DNA of 54,897 bases from Lachnospiraceae bacterium (GCA_024696945.1 JAILGF010000154.1:1-54897); one strand, 5' to 3'; positions 15,413 through 23,531 are shown, counted from the first letter of the stretch. Program-made: numbers and translations. The notes: generated by a model from the letters alone, not told the origin.

Positions 15413-16398
15413 ACACAATTATCCTCCAATTCCGTTATTTTTTTTCTATATTCCTCCATTAAGCTTCCTGGGCTAAGTATTTTCATCTTTTTTCCAAACT
15501 GAAATAGCCACCCCCAGAATGTCGGACTTACCTGAACCTGAACGGATGCAGCACACTTATTGGATGCAGTCCTTATGATACTAGTATTCTCACCAAACTT
15601 GTCATGGATTACGCCAACTAAATCGTCATTAAACTCTAATGTAATATCTGTCATTTCTCCACCATACATCTTGAACGCTTGCTTGGTAAACTGAGCTATG
15701 TCAGAAGTATCCATCTTGGCATTTTCTGATACCGGTTCTTCTTCGACTGCTACCATCTCCATACGATCCACCCTATAATTGGTTATTCCATCATATTTTG
15801 ACGAATAACACATAAGATAGTAGTTGTCCTCATTGAATATCAGAGCCATCGGTTCAACCATATAACGCTGTTTTTCTTTACGATATATGATATTTCCTTT
15901 CTCATCCCGATCATAATACAGGAATGAGGCCTGTTTCTTTGCCTGTATAGCTTCCTCTAAAACCTCTACATTATCATATATGTTTTCATTTGTATGTTTC
16001 CTAGTATTAAAACATACAATATTACTTTTTAGGATTTCTTTCTTCTTTGTACCGCCAATAGCTGCTAACCTAGCTACTAGATCATCTGTTTTCTCTTTGG
16101 TGACAAAAGCGGCAGCTTGAATCGCATCTATCATTATCTTAAGCTCAGCAATGGAGAAAGTTCGCACATCATAATAATATCCCTTCTCATGACCGACCAT
16201 TTTAGATTTTATATCAAACCCAAAATCTCTTAGAGCTTCCATATCTATGCTAAGAGTTCTTCTATCACACTTGATTCCAATTTTAAATAGTTTTTTACAT
16301 AGTACAGCAGTAGTTAAGGGATGCTCAGGCGTACTCTCTTGTTGAAGCATCTCTAATAGCATTAAGAGTTTTATTTTCTGAAGGTTATCTTTTCTCAT
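15409..16398 (-). CDS. WYL-domain transcription regulator (SIR2 operon)
   Basis: 329 residues. The N-terminal winged helix (about 1-70) includes CDRRTLSIDMEALRDFGFDI. The WYL domain (about 130-230) includes YMVEPMALIFNEDNYYLMCY and NYRVDRM. A WCX-like C-terminal domain follows. WYL repressors such as BrxR and CapW control other antiphage systems. ATGA coupling to the SIR2 gene supports that role here. It has a consensus promoter (16462-16490) with direct repeats at the start point. It is equal in length to, and clearly paralogous with, the 18981-19970 regulator. Confidence 0.85.
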   Translation of the reverse strand: MRKDNLQKIKLLMLLEMLQQESTPEHPLTTAVLCKKLFKIGIKCDRRTLSIDMEALRDFGFDIKSKMVGHEKGYYYDVRTFSIAELKIMIDAIQAAAFVTKEKTDDLVARLAAIGGTKKKEILKSNIVCFNTRKHTNENIYDNVEVLEEAIQAKKQASFLYYDRDEKGNIIYRKEKQRYMVEPMALIFNEDNYYLMCYSSKYDGITNYRVDRMEMVAVEEEPVSENAKMDTSDIAQFTKQAFKMYGGEMTDITLEFNDDLVGVIHDKFGENTSIIRTASNKCAASVQVQVSPTFWGWLFQFGKKMKILSPGSLMEEYRKKITELEDNCV

Positions 16399-16433
16399 CC
16401 AAAATCTCCTGAATTACAATATAAACAAGCGGT

Positions 16434-16490
16434 TATAGAATAATATAGAATACAATATATAAGTATACACAAAACAATATGATATGTCAA
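16434..16490 (-). promoter_or_regulatory. Promoter and candidate operator of the WYL-SIR2 operon
   Basis: TTGACA (16485-16490), 17 bases, TATACT (16462-16467). Two direct TATAGAAT repeats with a 10-base period (16434-16441, 16444-16451) lie just downstream of the predicted start and could be a WYL operator. Confidence 0.75.
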
Positions 16491-16716
16491 GCAATCGTGC
16501 TGCAAAGTATGACTCTTGTTCAAAAGTTCATTTTTCAGAAAACGGCTTATTTACTTATGTTTTAAACATGTATATTCAAATGTACGTTTAGTACTGAATG
16601 TTTTAATATTTTTTTAATATTTTTTTGCCGAAAATATGTTTTTTCGTGAATAATGTCCGTCTCTTTTTTGTAAAGATTTTTATACCTTTTGAACAAAATC
16701 ATTGAAAAAAAGAGTA
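16491..16716. other. AT-rich intergenic stretch
   Basis: Separates the two WYL cassettes. It contains T-runs, including two TAATATTTTTTT-like words near 16606-16627. I see no gene or stable hairpin here. Confidence 0.5.
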
Positions 16717-16756
16717 ATAAAAAAGTGACACTCCTAGCATTTCTGCCAGGAATGTC
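16717..16756 (-). terminator. Terminator of the GIY-YIG gene
   Basis: On the minus strand GACATTCCTGGCA pairs imperfectly with TGCTAGGAGTGTC and is followed by ACTTTTTTATT, just past the GIY-YIG stop. Confidence 0.7.
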
Positions 16757-16763
16757 GTCAGAA

Positions 16764-17678
16764 TCAGTTTTTGTTCAATCCCCATGCTGTTTTAAATGTA
16801 CATAATTTTCGCTTCCAAGCCTTTTCAGCATCCAATGTAGCCTCTTTATCTTTTTCTTTTATTCCAATTTTGTGGACAACCTCTAGGATACTGTATTTAA
16901 AATCCTTATAGGCATCCGGTTTTAATTTGAGATATTCAACAATTCCAGCATTTCCATCCCATTCTTCCCCAGAACTACCACCTTTTCCATTAGTTTCAGC
17001 ATATTTCTTCCATCTTCCATAAAGACCGTCCTTTCCATATGCTGATCCAACATAGTATTTCCCTGTTTTCGAATCTACTACAAGATATACCGCATTTACT
17101 TCTTTTAAAGCATTAGTTATTTCCTCATATTGATCTGAATTTATAACATACTCCCTCATCTCGCTAAAATTCCAAGCGACACGATAATATCCTGGAAATA
17201 CATGCTTACTGTCCTGAGATATAGAAATAACCGGCTTATTTGCTAATGCCTGTTCTTTATACTGTACATATCCAACTGTACCCGGCCAATCTATAACAAG
17301 TCTATCAATCAAATCTTTCATATATTCAGACAGTTTCATTTTAAAATATATATGACCCGGTCTACTATAAAAATCCTGATGGGTAAAGCCTTCCAATCTT
17401 TTTGCTTTATTTGCAGGATATTGCTTTATTATCTCATAGCATCCAACAAACCTTGAATATGTCTTCCCGTCTGAAATAAAAGATAAAACATATCTTTTAT
17501 TTTTGAAAAAGTCTTCTCTCGGTTGAATACTCTGATATTCTTCAAAAAAGCGTCTATCATACTTATCCCAAACATCCATATTTTCCGCTTTTTTATTAAA
17601 TACATGTCTAATTGCTACAACATTATCTGAAGGTAAATTAGCTGCCACTACCATATCAAGTAAATTTAAAGTTCCCAT
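16764..17678 (-). CDS. GIY-YIG nuclease domain protein
   Basis: A 304-residue protein. The GIY-YIG fold spans about residues 195-304: AVYLVVDSKTGKYYVGSAYG, then GRWKKYAET (catalytic Arg), DAEKAWKRKL (metal Glu) and a final GLNKN. Residues 1-190 form an unrecognised domain with YSRFVGCYEI. It probably nicks DNA; whether it defends or is a selfish nuclease is unclear. AGGAG lies close to the start. It follows the HNH gene by 98 bases containing a palindrome, so it may have its own promoter. Confidence 0.75.
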   Translation of the reverse strand: MGTLNLLDMVVAANLPSDNVVAIRHVFNKKAENMDVWDKYDRRFFEEYQSIQPREDFFKNKRYVLSFISDGKTYSRFVGCYEIIKQYPANKAKRLEGFTHQDFYSRPGHIYFKMKLSEYMKDLIDRLVIDWPGTVGYVQYKEQALANKPVISISQDSKHVFPGYYRVAWNFSEMREYVINSDQYEEITNALKEVNAVYLVVDSKTGKYYVGSAYGKDGLYGRWKKYAETNGKGGSSGEEWDGNAGIVEYLKLKPDAYKDFKYSILEVVHKIGIKEKDKEATLDAEKAWKRKLCTFKTAWGLNKN

Positions 17679-17734
17679 ATTTTCTCCTAAGTAACAGGTA
17701 TTATTAATATTTCTATTTTTTATTCATATCGTTT

Positions 17735-17746
17735 ACAGTATACTGT
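17735..17746. promoter_or_regulatory. Perfect 12-base palindrome before the GIY-YIG gene
   Basis: ACAGTATACTGT, 57 bases upstream of the GIY-YIG ATG, in the short gap after the HNH gene. It could be an operator near a -35 region. Confidence 0.5.
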
Positions 17747-17776
17747 TTTTAAAGAACATTTATTAATTTCACATTA

Positions 17777-18949
17777 TCAACTTATATTCCAAATCTCATA
17801 TCCCTGCCGCCTAGCAGAATCATAGATCGGCTGCATGTTTTTAGCCAAGATATTGTAAAATTCTTCCTGGGTATTACCTTTTCTGTAAAGCTCTTGTCCG
17901 GCCCAAATGGAGTGAAGATTATCACGGTAGCATCCTTCAAATAGTTTATGTATACCGGCTTTTTCATGCATGAGGTTATACATGAGATACTGGTTTTTAG
18001 CGAATTCCTTAAAGAAAGGATCCCATTTAGGCAGCTTATTACTCTTAGAAGAGTTTAAGGATGAATCCATCGGCATCAGATTCCATAGTTCGTCATTCAT
18101 AACAAAGGACCATGGAATAAAGTGATCCACATCATAGTTCCCTGGTATTACCTTCTTACCGGTAAATACGTCACGAACTTCGGATAGTTCTAAAATACCC
18201 TCCCAAAGTTTGTGTACTTTGTTAAGCTTACGCATCTTATCATCCATAGGTGCAAGCTTATAAACCAGTCCGGGCACTTCAGGGTTATTGTTTTGTAGCC
18301 ACTTTACCTTTTCATACTGTATCCAACCAAGAATAGCTACAGTATTATCCTTTATCATCTCTGCCCATTCGGGGTTTATATGTATTTCCTTCTTTAGTTT
18401 CGACGATTCTCCAAGCGTGTAAGGAAGTTTAACCACTTCACGGTTAACCTTCTCTATATATGCCGTCATCCTTTTAATACTATCCCATTCAGGTGTACCG
18501 GCATTACCAAAGAAACCTGCAAGGGCTCTGTACGGAACCATATTTGTCAGCTGTTCTTTATATTCCTTAAGTTCTTTATCATATTTTTTAATTGCATTTA
18601 ATATCTCGACCTTTGAATCATTTGCTGCCAGATCACTTAGTTCCGAAAGCTTGAGTACGGCTCTTTCCAATCCGTCCCTTATTTCATCTCCCTGTATGCC
18701 GCTCAGATGAATATGGAACTCACGTACGGAATACCACGCATTACATATCATTTCATTGATTATTTCATCAAATGTAGTTTCAGTAATGTTTCTGGAAACT
18801 AACTGTACCAAGGCTTCAAGCCAGTAGAACTTATAACAGTATGACGGATTTTTCATCATCTGGGCAAAGCCTGAGATATCAAGTTTATTCCGGTAGGATG
18901 TATCTATCTGTAATTCTATTCTGTTTTTTGAAGTAACATTTTCTATCAT
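17777..18949 (-). CDS. HNH endonuclease domain protein
   Basis: 390 residues. The HNH motif lies at about residues 268-305: YDVDHFIPWSFVMNDELWNL, then LNSSKSNKLP, giving the His pair, Asn and metal-binding pattern. The N-terminal 250 residues are helical and unrecognised, with a possible coiled coil near 110-140. AGGAG sits 9 bases before the ATG. It is 31 bases downstream of the second WYL regulator, forming a WYL-HNH pair. Defence by DNA cleavage is inferred from context. Confidence 0.8.
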   Translation of the reverse strand: MIENVTSKNRIELQIDTSYRNKLDISGFAQMMKNPSYCYKFYWLEALVQLVSRNITETTFDEIINEMICNAWYSVREFHIHLSGIQGDEIRDGLERAVLKLSELSDLAANDSKVEILNAIKKYDKELKEYKEQLTNMVPYRALAGFFGNAGTPEWDSIKRMTAYIEKVNREVVKLPYTLGESSKLKKEIHINPEWAEMIKDNTVAILGWIQYEKVKWLQNNNPEVPGLVYKLAPMDDKMRKLNKVHKLWEGILELSEVRDVFTGKKVIPGNYDVDHFIPWSFVMNDELWNLMPMDSSLNSSKSNKLPKWDPFFKEFAKNQYLMYNLMHEKAGIHKLFEGCYRDNLHSIWAGQELYRKGNTQEEFYNILAKNMQPIYDSARRQGYEIWNIS

Positions 18950-18980
18950 GCTTTATCACTCCTGCAAAACAATTCATACA

Positions 18981-19970
18981 TCATTTGAGACTCTTTAATC
19001 TCTCTTCAGCCTCGCTTTTAAACATTTCTACCACATTCTTTGGTCCTGCTATAGTAACATCTGTTCCCAGAGCAAATATCCATCCAAAGAACTGCCTGCT
19101 GACAGCTACTTTCACTACTGTTTCCGACCAGCCCTCCTGCTTTGAGGGGTGTATGGTGATGTTCTTTCCGAAGCGGTCTATGATGACTCCGACCATCTCG
19201 TTTTTGAAAGCTATCCTTACATCCTTCTCTTCACCGTGATACATACCGAAGTTTCTGGTGGAGTATGCTGCAAGCTCCTCGTCTTTAAACTTTTCCTTGC
19301 CCTTACGTTTCTCTGGGAGGACTGTTATGTTCTTCATTTTATCTACACGGAAATGCTTTATGCAGTCATCTGGCTCGGAGTATGCCACCAGATAGTAGTT
19401 CTCATCATCCCATATAAGAGCCCAGGGGCTTACCCTGTAAGGATCCTTTCTCCTCTTTTCAAGCTCTTTCTTAAGGTTCCACTGCATGTATTCGAACATT
19501 ATCTGCTGGTTCTGGCTTATGGCACGGTGTATGTCATCCACTATGTAATAGACGCTTTCGTTCATGGTCTTTACACGCCCCTGTACCACTACCTGACGCT
19601 TAAGCTGTGCTGCTTCATAGTCGCTGGCCATGCTTGTGAGCTTCCTTATGAGCTCGCTTGACTTTTTTTCGGTTATGAACTTTGAGGACTGGACCGCATC
19701 TACCAGGAGCTTTAGTTCCGCTATGTCGAACTGCTTGCTGCCGACATGGTAGAAATATCCTCCTCCGATCTGCTCTCCTATGATATCTATACCGAGTACA
19801 CGCAGTGCCTCAAGGTCATCATACAGGCTCTTACGGTCTGCGGTACAGCCGTATTCCTTGAGCCTCATCTGGATCTCCTTCATGGAGAGGCCATGCTCGT
19901 CATCCGTCTTTTCCGTCATTATGCGGCTTAAGTAGTATAGTTTCAGTTTCTGCTGCTTCCCCTTTGGCAT
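18981..19970 (-). CDS. WYL-domain transcription regulator (HNH cassette)
   Basis: 329 residues with the same three-part layout as the 15409-16398 regulator: winged helix (ADRKSLYDDLEALRVLGIDI), WYL core (YRVSPWALIWDDENYYLVAY, HFRVDKM) and a C-terminal domain (QFFGWIFALGTDVTI). Its base composition is less AT-rich than the SIR2 and GIY-YIG genes. It probably represses its own operon through the inverted repeat at 19985-20032. Confidence 0.85.
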   Translation of the reverse strand: MPKGKQQKLKLYYLSRIMTEKTDDEHGLSMKEIQMRLKEYGCTADRKSLYDDLEALRVLGIDIIGEQIGGGYFYHVGSKQFDIAELKLLVDAVQSSKFITEKKSSELIRKLTSMASDYEAAQLKRQVVVQGRVKTMNESVYYIVDDIHRAISQNQQIMFEYMQWNLKKELEKRRKDPYRVSPWALIWDDENYYLVAYSEPDDCIKHFRVDKMKNITVLPEKRKGKEKFKDEELAAYSTRNFGMYHGEEKDVRIAFKNEMVGVIIDRFGKNITIHPSKQEGWSETVVKVAVSRQFFGWIFALGTDVTIAGPKNVVEMFKSEAEERLKSLK

Positions 19971-19984
19971 CTATGGTACCCCCT

Positions 19985-20032
19985 CCGATAACTTATTTTG
20001 GGCATAATACCCCTATATAATATTGTTATCGG
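19985..20032. promoter_or_regulatory. Spaced inverted repeat upstream of the second WYL gene
   Basis: CCGATAAC (19985-19992) and GTTATCGG (20025-20032) are perfect complements with centres 40 bases apart. TATTAT/TATATA -10-like boxes lie between, and the gene-proximal arm touches the GGAGGGGG ribosome site. This fits a looping or dimer-of-dimers repressor site. Confidence 0.6.
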
Positions 20033-20084
20033 CATTTTTGCGAGGGAAGTTTATAGCTCTACCGGTGTAGTCTTAATAAAGTTA

Positions 20085-20204
20085 TCATTTTTCGAATCCG
20101 TCACGGCTGCAGCGCTTGAAATACGGGCATGTTAAACACATTTTGTCACAGTAAATATTGTTACCTTTTATTATCCTCTTAAGCCAAAACAAAAATTTCT
20201 TCAT
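20085..20204 (-). CDS. Cys-rich 39-residue protein
   Basis: A short basic protein, MKKFLFWLKRIIKGN then CDKMCLTCPYFKRC. It has four cysteines in the C-terminal half, a possible metal knuckle. The ATG at 20204 has AAGGAG at good distance; a longer frame upstream lacks a ribosome site. The family is unknown. Confidence 0.45.
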   Translation of the reverse strand: MKKFLFWLKRIIKGNNIYCDKMCLTCPYFKRCSRDGFEK

Positions 20205-20275
20205 ATAGGTCTCCTTTCTTTCAGTCTCCCCTATGGTATCATACGAACCTGTCCTATAACTATGCCTGCGAAAGC

Positions 20276-20308
20276 AAAAAAATAACTCGCGGCAAATCGC
20301 TGCGAGTT
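20276..20308 (-). terminator. Rho-independent terminator
   Basis: AACTCGC/GCGAGTT stem with an inner paired loop, followed by TATTTTTTT on the minus strand, between the 20426 gene and the small Cys-rich gene. Confidence 0.65.
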
Positions 20309-20364
20309 GTGCTTTAATTTCAAGCGAGGTGGGGTGGAACAGGTTCTGAGGCCGTAACATGTTA

Positions 20365-20417
20365 ATCACCGGGAGGTTCTTAAAGCGAATAATCGACTAG
20401 AGAACCGTCCCGGTGAC
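20365..20417. repeat. Second palindromic family (GGGACGGTTCT type)
   Basis: ATCACCGGGAGGTTCT pairs with AGAACCGTCCCGGTGAC (one base missing on the left) around 20 bases. It lies just past the stop of the 20426 gene. A related core is at 36752-36784. Confidence 0.65.
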
Positions 20418-20425
20418 CAATATAC

Positions 20426-21064
20426 TTATTTAAGTTTTTTCCTCATAGACTTATAGCTGCTGGTCTTTAAGTCTTCGAAGGATTTAGCCTTTTTCATTTT
20501 GAATGTCTTATTGAGTTTCTTGTTGTATTTTGCATAGGACATGGCTTTTCCGTCCCATACGGTGTCATCTGTAGCGATGTTGTAATCTCCGTGGGCAATT
20601 TCTGTCATTGCGCCATTCTCCATCTTGTAAACGGTATCGCCTGCATCACCGCTGCCGGCTTCCATGTAAGTCTCGAGTACCTTTCCGCTCTTCTTGATGT
20701 ACATGGTGGATCCGCGATATCCGCCCGCACTTGCTACACCTGAAGAGTAACTGCCGAGCAATACTGCTTCACCGTTATAATATGAGTAAAGCTCGTAATA
20801 GGTAATTCCGTTGTTGTCATATTCATCGCCGGGAGTATCAACTGCAAGGAGCTCAGGTATATCGTCGCTATCCACATAGATCAGTTTAAATCTATCAAAC
20901 CCGTCGGACCATTCGTCGCCCTCGTGGAGTACTTCGATAAGATCATAGTAGGCTGCATATGCCTCATCCTTTTCAGACGCCCTCGCAGGGACAGCTGTGA
21001 ATGCGGTAAGGGCTAAAGATACTGTAAGCAGAAGTAATAATAGTGTTTTTGTTGCTGGTTTCAT
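20426..21064 (-). CDS. Secreted protein with FG-GAP-like segment
   Basis: A 212-residue exported protein. Signal peptide 1-29 has a poly-Leu core and a cut near ARA-SE. The KLIYVDSDDIPELLAVD segment resembles the calcium-loop strand of FG-GAP type repeats, and the C-terminus is Lys-rich and basic. The function is unknown. AAGGAG precedes the start. Its 5' leader carries two hairpin-type REP-like copies below a promoter at 21202-21231. Confidence 0.65.
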   Translation of the reverse strand: MKPATKTLLLLLLTVSLALTAFTAVPARASEKDEAYAAYYDLIEVLHEGDEWSDGFDRFKLIYVDSDDIPELLAVDTPGDEYDNNGITYYELYSYYNGEAVLLGSYSSGVASAGGYRGSTMYIKKSGKVLETYMEAGSGDAGDTVYKMENGAMTEIAHGDYNIATDDTVWDGKAMSYAKYNKKLNKTFKMKKAKSFEDLKTSSYKSMRKKLK

Positions 21065-21085
21065 TTTTTGTTCTCCTTTCTTAAT

Positions 21086-21115
21086 GGGGTCAGACCCCTT
21101 CGGGAGTCTGACCCC
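21086..21115. repeat. Hairpin-type REP-like repeat
   Basis: GGGGTCAGACCCC, TTC, then GGGAGTCTGACCCC: two cores arranged as an imperfect inverted repeat. It lies next to the ribosome site of the 20426-21064 gene. Confidence 0.85.
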
Positions 21116-21149
21116 ATGGTTCTTCTTTTGTGGTTCTTCTTTTCTTGAC

Positions 21150-21179
21150 GGGGTCAGACCCCGCTGGGAGTCTGACCCC
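21150..21179. repeat. Hairpin-type REP-like repeat
   Basis: As the 21086 copy, with loop bases GCT. Both lie in the same 5' leader. Confidence 0.85.
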
Positions 21180-21201
21180 TGATCATCCCTTTGATATGTT
21201 G

Positions 21202-21231
21202 ATTATACCATAAAACTGCTATAATGCGCAA
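21202..21231 (-). promoter_or_regulatory. Promoter of the secreted-protein gene
   Basis: TTGCGC, 18 bases, TATAAT with TGG before the -10 on the minus strand. The transcript would carry both hairpin REP-like copies in its leader. Confidence 0.6.
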
Positions 21232-21248
21232 TCTATTTTTCTCTCTAC

Positions 21249-21261
21249 GGGGTCAGACCCC
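21249..21261. repeat. REP-like palindrome supplying the pepT stop
   Basis: Perfect GGGGTCAGACCCC. Read on the minus strand, GGG GTC TGA encodes the last two residues and stop of pepT. Confidence 0.85.
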
Positions 21262-22473
21262 ATCAGCATAAGATTTTACGATACCGCAGAGTATGTGGAC
21301 GGAAGTATCCATTCCTTCGGCGGTGACATGCTCGAAGGGACCATGATATGCATAACCGCCCATGCCTAGGTTCGGGCACGGCAATCCGCGGAATGACAGC
21401 TGCGCACCGTCGGTTCCTCCGCGTACGGGGATTTCCAATGGGGTCAGACCCTGTTCGGAAATACAGCGCTTTGCGGTTTCTACAATATGCATATGCGGGC
21501 GGATCTTTTCTATCATATTTTTGTACTGCTCCGTTACCGTCAGGACAACTGTCCCGGGAGCATAACGTTCGTTCATGGTTTTCTCTATAAGCCGCAGAGT
21601 TTTGATCTTGGCTTCATACAGGCTTTGATCATGATCTCTTACGATGTATGCAATTTCTGCATGTTCTACGTCTCCACTGATATCCGTCAGATGATAGAAG
21701 CCTTCTCTTTTTTCCGTATGGGCCGGAGTTTCTGCCACCGGAAGCATTGAGGCTATCTCGCAGGCAAGAAGGGCTGCGTTTATCATGCGATTCTTAGCGT
21801 CGCCCGGATGCACGCTTACTCCGTTGATCTTAAACACCGCTTTTGCAGCATTGAAATTCTCGTACTCGATCTCGTTTTCTGCACCGCCATCCACGGTATA
21901 TGCGAAGTCTGCTCCAAAAGCATCTATGTCCAGCAGTGCTGCGCCATGCCCTATTTCCTCATCCGGGGTAAATGCCAGGGATATTGCGCCGTGCGGAATG
22001 CCGTTACTTATGACGGATTCTGCCATGGTCATGATTTCTGCAATACCTGCTTTGTCATCAGCGCCGAGCAGGGTGGATCCGTCTGTTGTGATGAGGGTTC
22101 TGCCTTTAAGGTTTTTCAAATGCGGGAAGAGTTCGGTGGAAAGTGTTTTTCCGTTCCCGATCTCAATGTCACAGCCATCATAGTTTTCGTGTATGCATGG
22201 CTTGACATTTTCTCCCGAACTGTCGGGGGCGGTGTCCAAGTGTGCGATGAAACCGATCTTGGGGGCGTTCTCATATCCGGGAGTCGCCGGTATATGCCCT
22301 GTTACATACGCATGCTTGTCAACGGCGGCGTCCGCTATGCCGAGAGTTTTCATCTCCTCAACGAGTGCGTTTGCAAGATCAAACTGCCTCTTGGTAGAAG
22401 GCACGGTCTCGGATGTCTCATCGCTTGTCGTGTGGATTACAACGTACTTTAATAAACGCTCATAGGCTCTCAT
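21253..22473 (-). CDS. pepT: Peptidase T
   Basis: A 406-residue M20B tripeptidase, cytoplasmic, cleaving the N-terminal residue from tripeptides with two zinc ions. Visible motifs are FIAHLDTAPD (first His and Asp), LGADDKAG (bridging Asp), FTPDEEIGHG (catalytic Glu pair), SVHPGDAKNRM, and RGGTDGAQLSF with YHGPFEHV near the end. Length fits the family. It ends GV-stop within a REP-like core. A 12/13 match to the same core lies inside the gene at 21440-21451, encoding GLTP in a normal family position. Confidence 0.93.
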   Translation of the reverse strand: MRAYERLLKYVVIHTTSDETSETVPSTKRQFDLANALVEEMKTLGIADAAVDKHAYVTGHIPATPGYENAPKIGFIAHLDTAPDSSGENVKPCIHENYDGCDIEIGNGKTLSTELFPHLKNLKGRTLITTDGSTLLGADDKAGIAEIMTMAESVISNGIPHGAISLAFTPDEEIGHGAALLDIDAFGADFAYTVDGGAENEIEYENFNAAKAVFKINGVSVHPGDAKNRMINAALLACEIASMLPVAETPAHTEKREGFYHLTDISGDVEHAEIAYIVRDHDQSLYEAKIKTLRLIEKTMNERYAPGTVVLTVTEQYKNMIEKIRPHMHIVETAKRCISEQGLTPLEIPVRGGTDGAQLSFRGLPCPNLGMGGYAYHGPFEHVTAEGMDTSVHILCGIVKSYADGV

Positions 22474-22496
22474 TTTTTAGTCTCCTTTTCTCTGAC

Positions 22497-22527
22497 GGGG
22501 TCAGACCCCTAAAGGGAGTCTGACCCC
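22497..22527. repeat. Hairpin-type REP-like repeat
   Basis: Two opposed cores with central AAAGG, between pepT and the ribokinase gene, 24 bases upstream of the pepT start. Confidence 0.85.
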
Positions 22528-22557
22528 TTGTCCCTTTTTTAGTCTCCTTTTCTTTAC

Positions 22558-22587
22558 GGAGTCAGACCCCTTCGGGAGTCTGACCCC
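22558..22587. repeat. Hairpin-type REP-like repeat overlapping the ribokinase end
   Basis: GGAGTCAGACCCC, TTC, GGGAGTCTGACCCC. On the minus strand it encodes RGQTPEGV-stop, the ribokinase C-terminus. Confidence 0.85.
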
Positions 22588-23458
22588 TGCTAACTTCGTC
22601 TATAGTTGGCACGGAATCTAAGGCGCCTTGTCTGGTAACTGCAATGGCGGAAGCTTTTGCGGCTAGGTCAAGCCCTTCTTCCGGTTTCATGCCCTTTATC
22701 ACAGCTGAAATGAAGTAGCCGGTAAATGTGTCTCCGGCTGCGGTTGTATCTACGGCCTTAACCTTATAGGCACTCTGACGATAGATATCCTTGCCGCACT
22801 GATAAAGCGATCCTTCCTCGCCAAGTGTCAGGACCACCTTCGCCAGAGGATATCTTTTTCGCATCTCCTCAAGTATCCCTTCCGGTTCCTTTATTCCCGT
22901 CATCTGCTCCCCTTCAATCTCATTCAAAATGAAATATGAGATTTTGTTAAGGTTGCATTTCTCAAGTGATTCGTTGAATGGGGACGGATTAAGGACTATC
23001 TTCATCCCCTTTTCGTATGCCTTTTCTATTATGATATCAAGAAGGTTGATCTCATTCTGGAGAAGAATTATGTCATCTTTCTCAAAGTCGCTAATCACTT
23101 CATCTATGAATTCTTCTGTGATACACATGTTGGCTCCGCCAAAAAGCAGAATGGAGTTATTTCCTTCTTTGTCAACCTGGATGATCGTGTGGCCGGACCG
23201 TCCTTCGATCATATGGACATGTTCTGCATTTACTCCATTCTGAACGCACTTGTCTATTAGCGGCTGGCCTTCCGAGCCCACCAATCCGGCATGCCAGACA
23301 GGTACGCCTGCTCTTGCGAGCGCAACGGATTGATTTAGACCCTTGCCACCACAGTTAACGTTTACTCCGCTACTGCTTTCGGTCTCGCCCAAGCGAACGA
23401 TATGATCCACCGGATATACATAATCCAGGTTCAATGAACCAAAACATAAAACTCGCAT
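22562..23458 (-). CDS. Ribokinase-type PfkB sugar kinase
   Basis: A 298-residue PfkB kinase that phosphorylates a sugar, probably ribose, at the expense of ATP. Motif 1 is NCGGKGLNQSVALAR (about residues 35-49) and motif 2 DTTAAGDTFTGYF (about 240-252, catalytic Asp and anion hole). The frame runs 53 codons further upstream, but that part is translated REP-like repeat. The ATG at 23458 has AGAGGAG nearby. The last eight residues, RGQTPEGV, also come from a repeat. No ribose transporter is adjacent, so substrate is uncertain. Confidence 0.85.
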   Translation of the reverse strand: MRVLCFGSLNLDYVYPVDHIVRLGETESSSGVNVNCGGKGLNQSVALARAGVPVWHAGLVGSEGQPLIDKCVQNGVNAEHVHMIEGRSGHTIIQVDKEGNNSILLFGGANMCITEEFIDEVISDFEKDDIILLQNEINLLDIIIEKAYEKGMKIVLNPSPFNESLEKCNLNKISYFILNEIEGEQMTGIKEPEGILEEMRKRYPLAKVVLTLGEEGSLYQCGKDIYRQSAYKVKAVDTTAAGDTFTGYFISAVIKGMKPEEGLDLAAKASAIAVTRQGALDSVPTIDEVSRGQTPEGV

Positions 23459-23477
23459 TAGTGATTCTCCTCTTAAC

Positions 23478-23490
23478 GGGGTCAGACCCC
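23478..23490. repeat. REP-like palindrome
   Basis: Perfect GGGGTCAGACCCC followed by ATGAAC, 20 bases upstream of the ribokinase start. Confidence 0.85.
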
Positions 23491-23518
23491 ATGAACATTC
23501 CATGAACATTCTTGTAAT

Positions 23519-23531
23519 GGGGTCAGACCCC
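23519..23531. repeat. REP-like palindrome supplying the GH5 stop
   Basis: Perfect GGGGTCAGACCCC. The minus-strand reading GGG GTC TGA ends the GH5 gene with GV-stop. Confidence 0.85.

Noticed and set aside
17735..17746. SOS box
   Set aside because: ACAG...CTGT has the halves in the opposite order to CTGT...ACAG, and the spacing is wrong.
19149..19661. 170-codon plus-strand open frame opposite the second WYL gene
   Set aside because: Antisense shadow of a clear WYL-domain protein; no start signals.
21440..21451. REP-like copy inside pepT
   Set aside because: The GLTPLEIPVRGG context is a normal family segment just before the catalytic RGGTDGA motif, so the 12/13 match is probably coincidence; orthologue alignment would settle it.
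21808..22452. Long plus-strand open frame opposite pepT (214 codons)
   Set aside because: It mirrors a well-conserved peptidase, has no ribosome site or recognisable domain, and follows the codon pattern of the real strand.
22497..22527. Hairpin-type repeats as ordinary terminators
   Set aside because: They lack a consistent T-run on the coding strand and occur in leaders as often as after stops.
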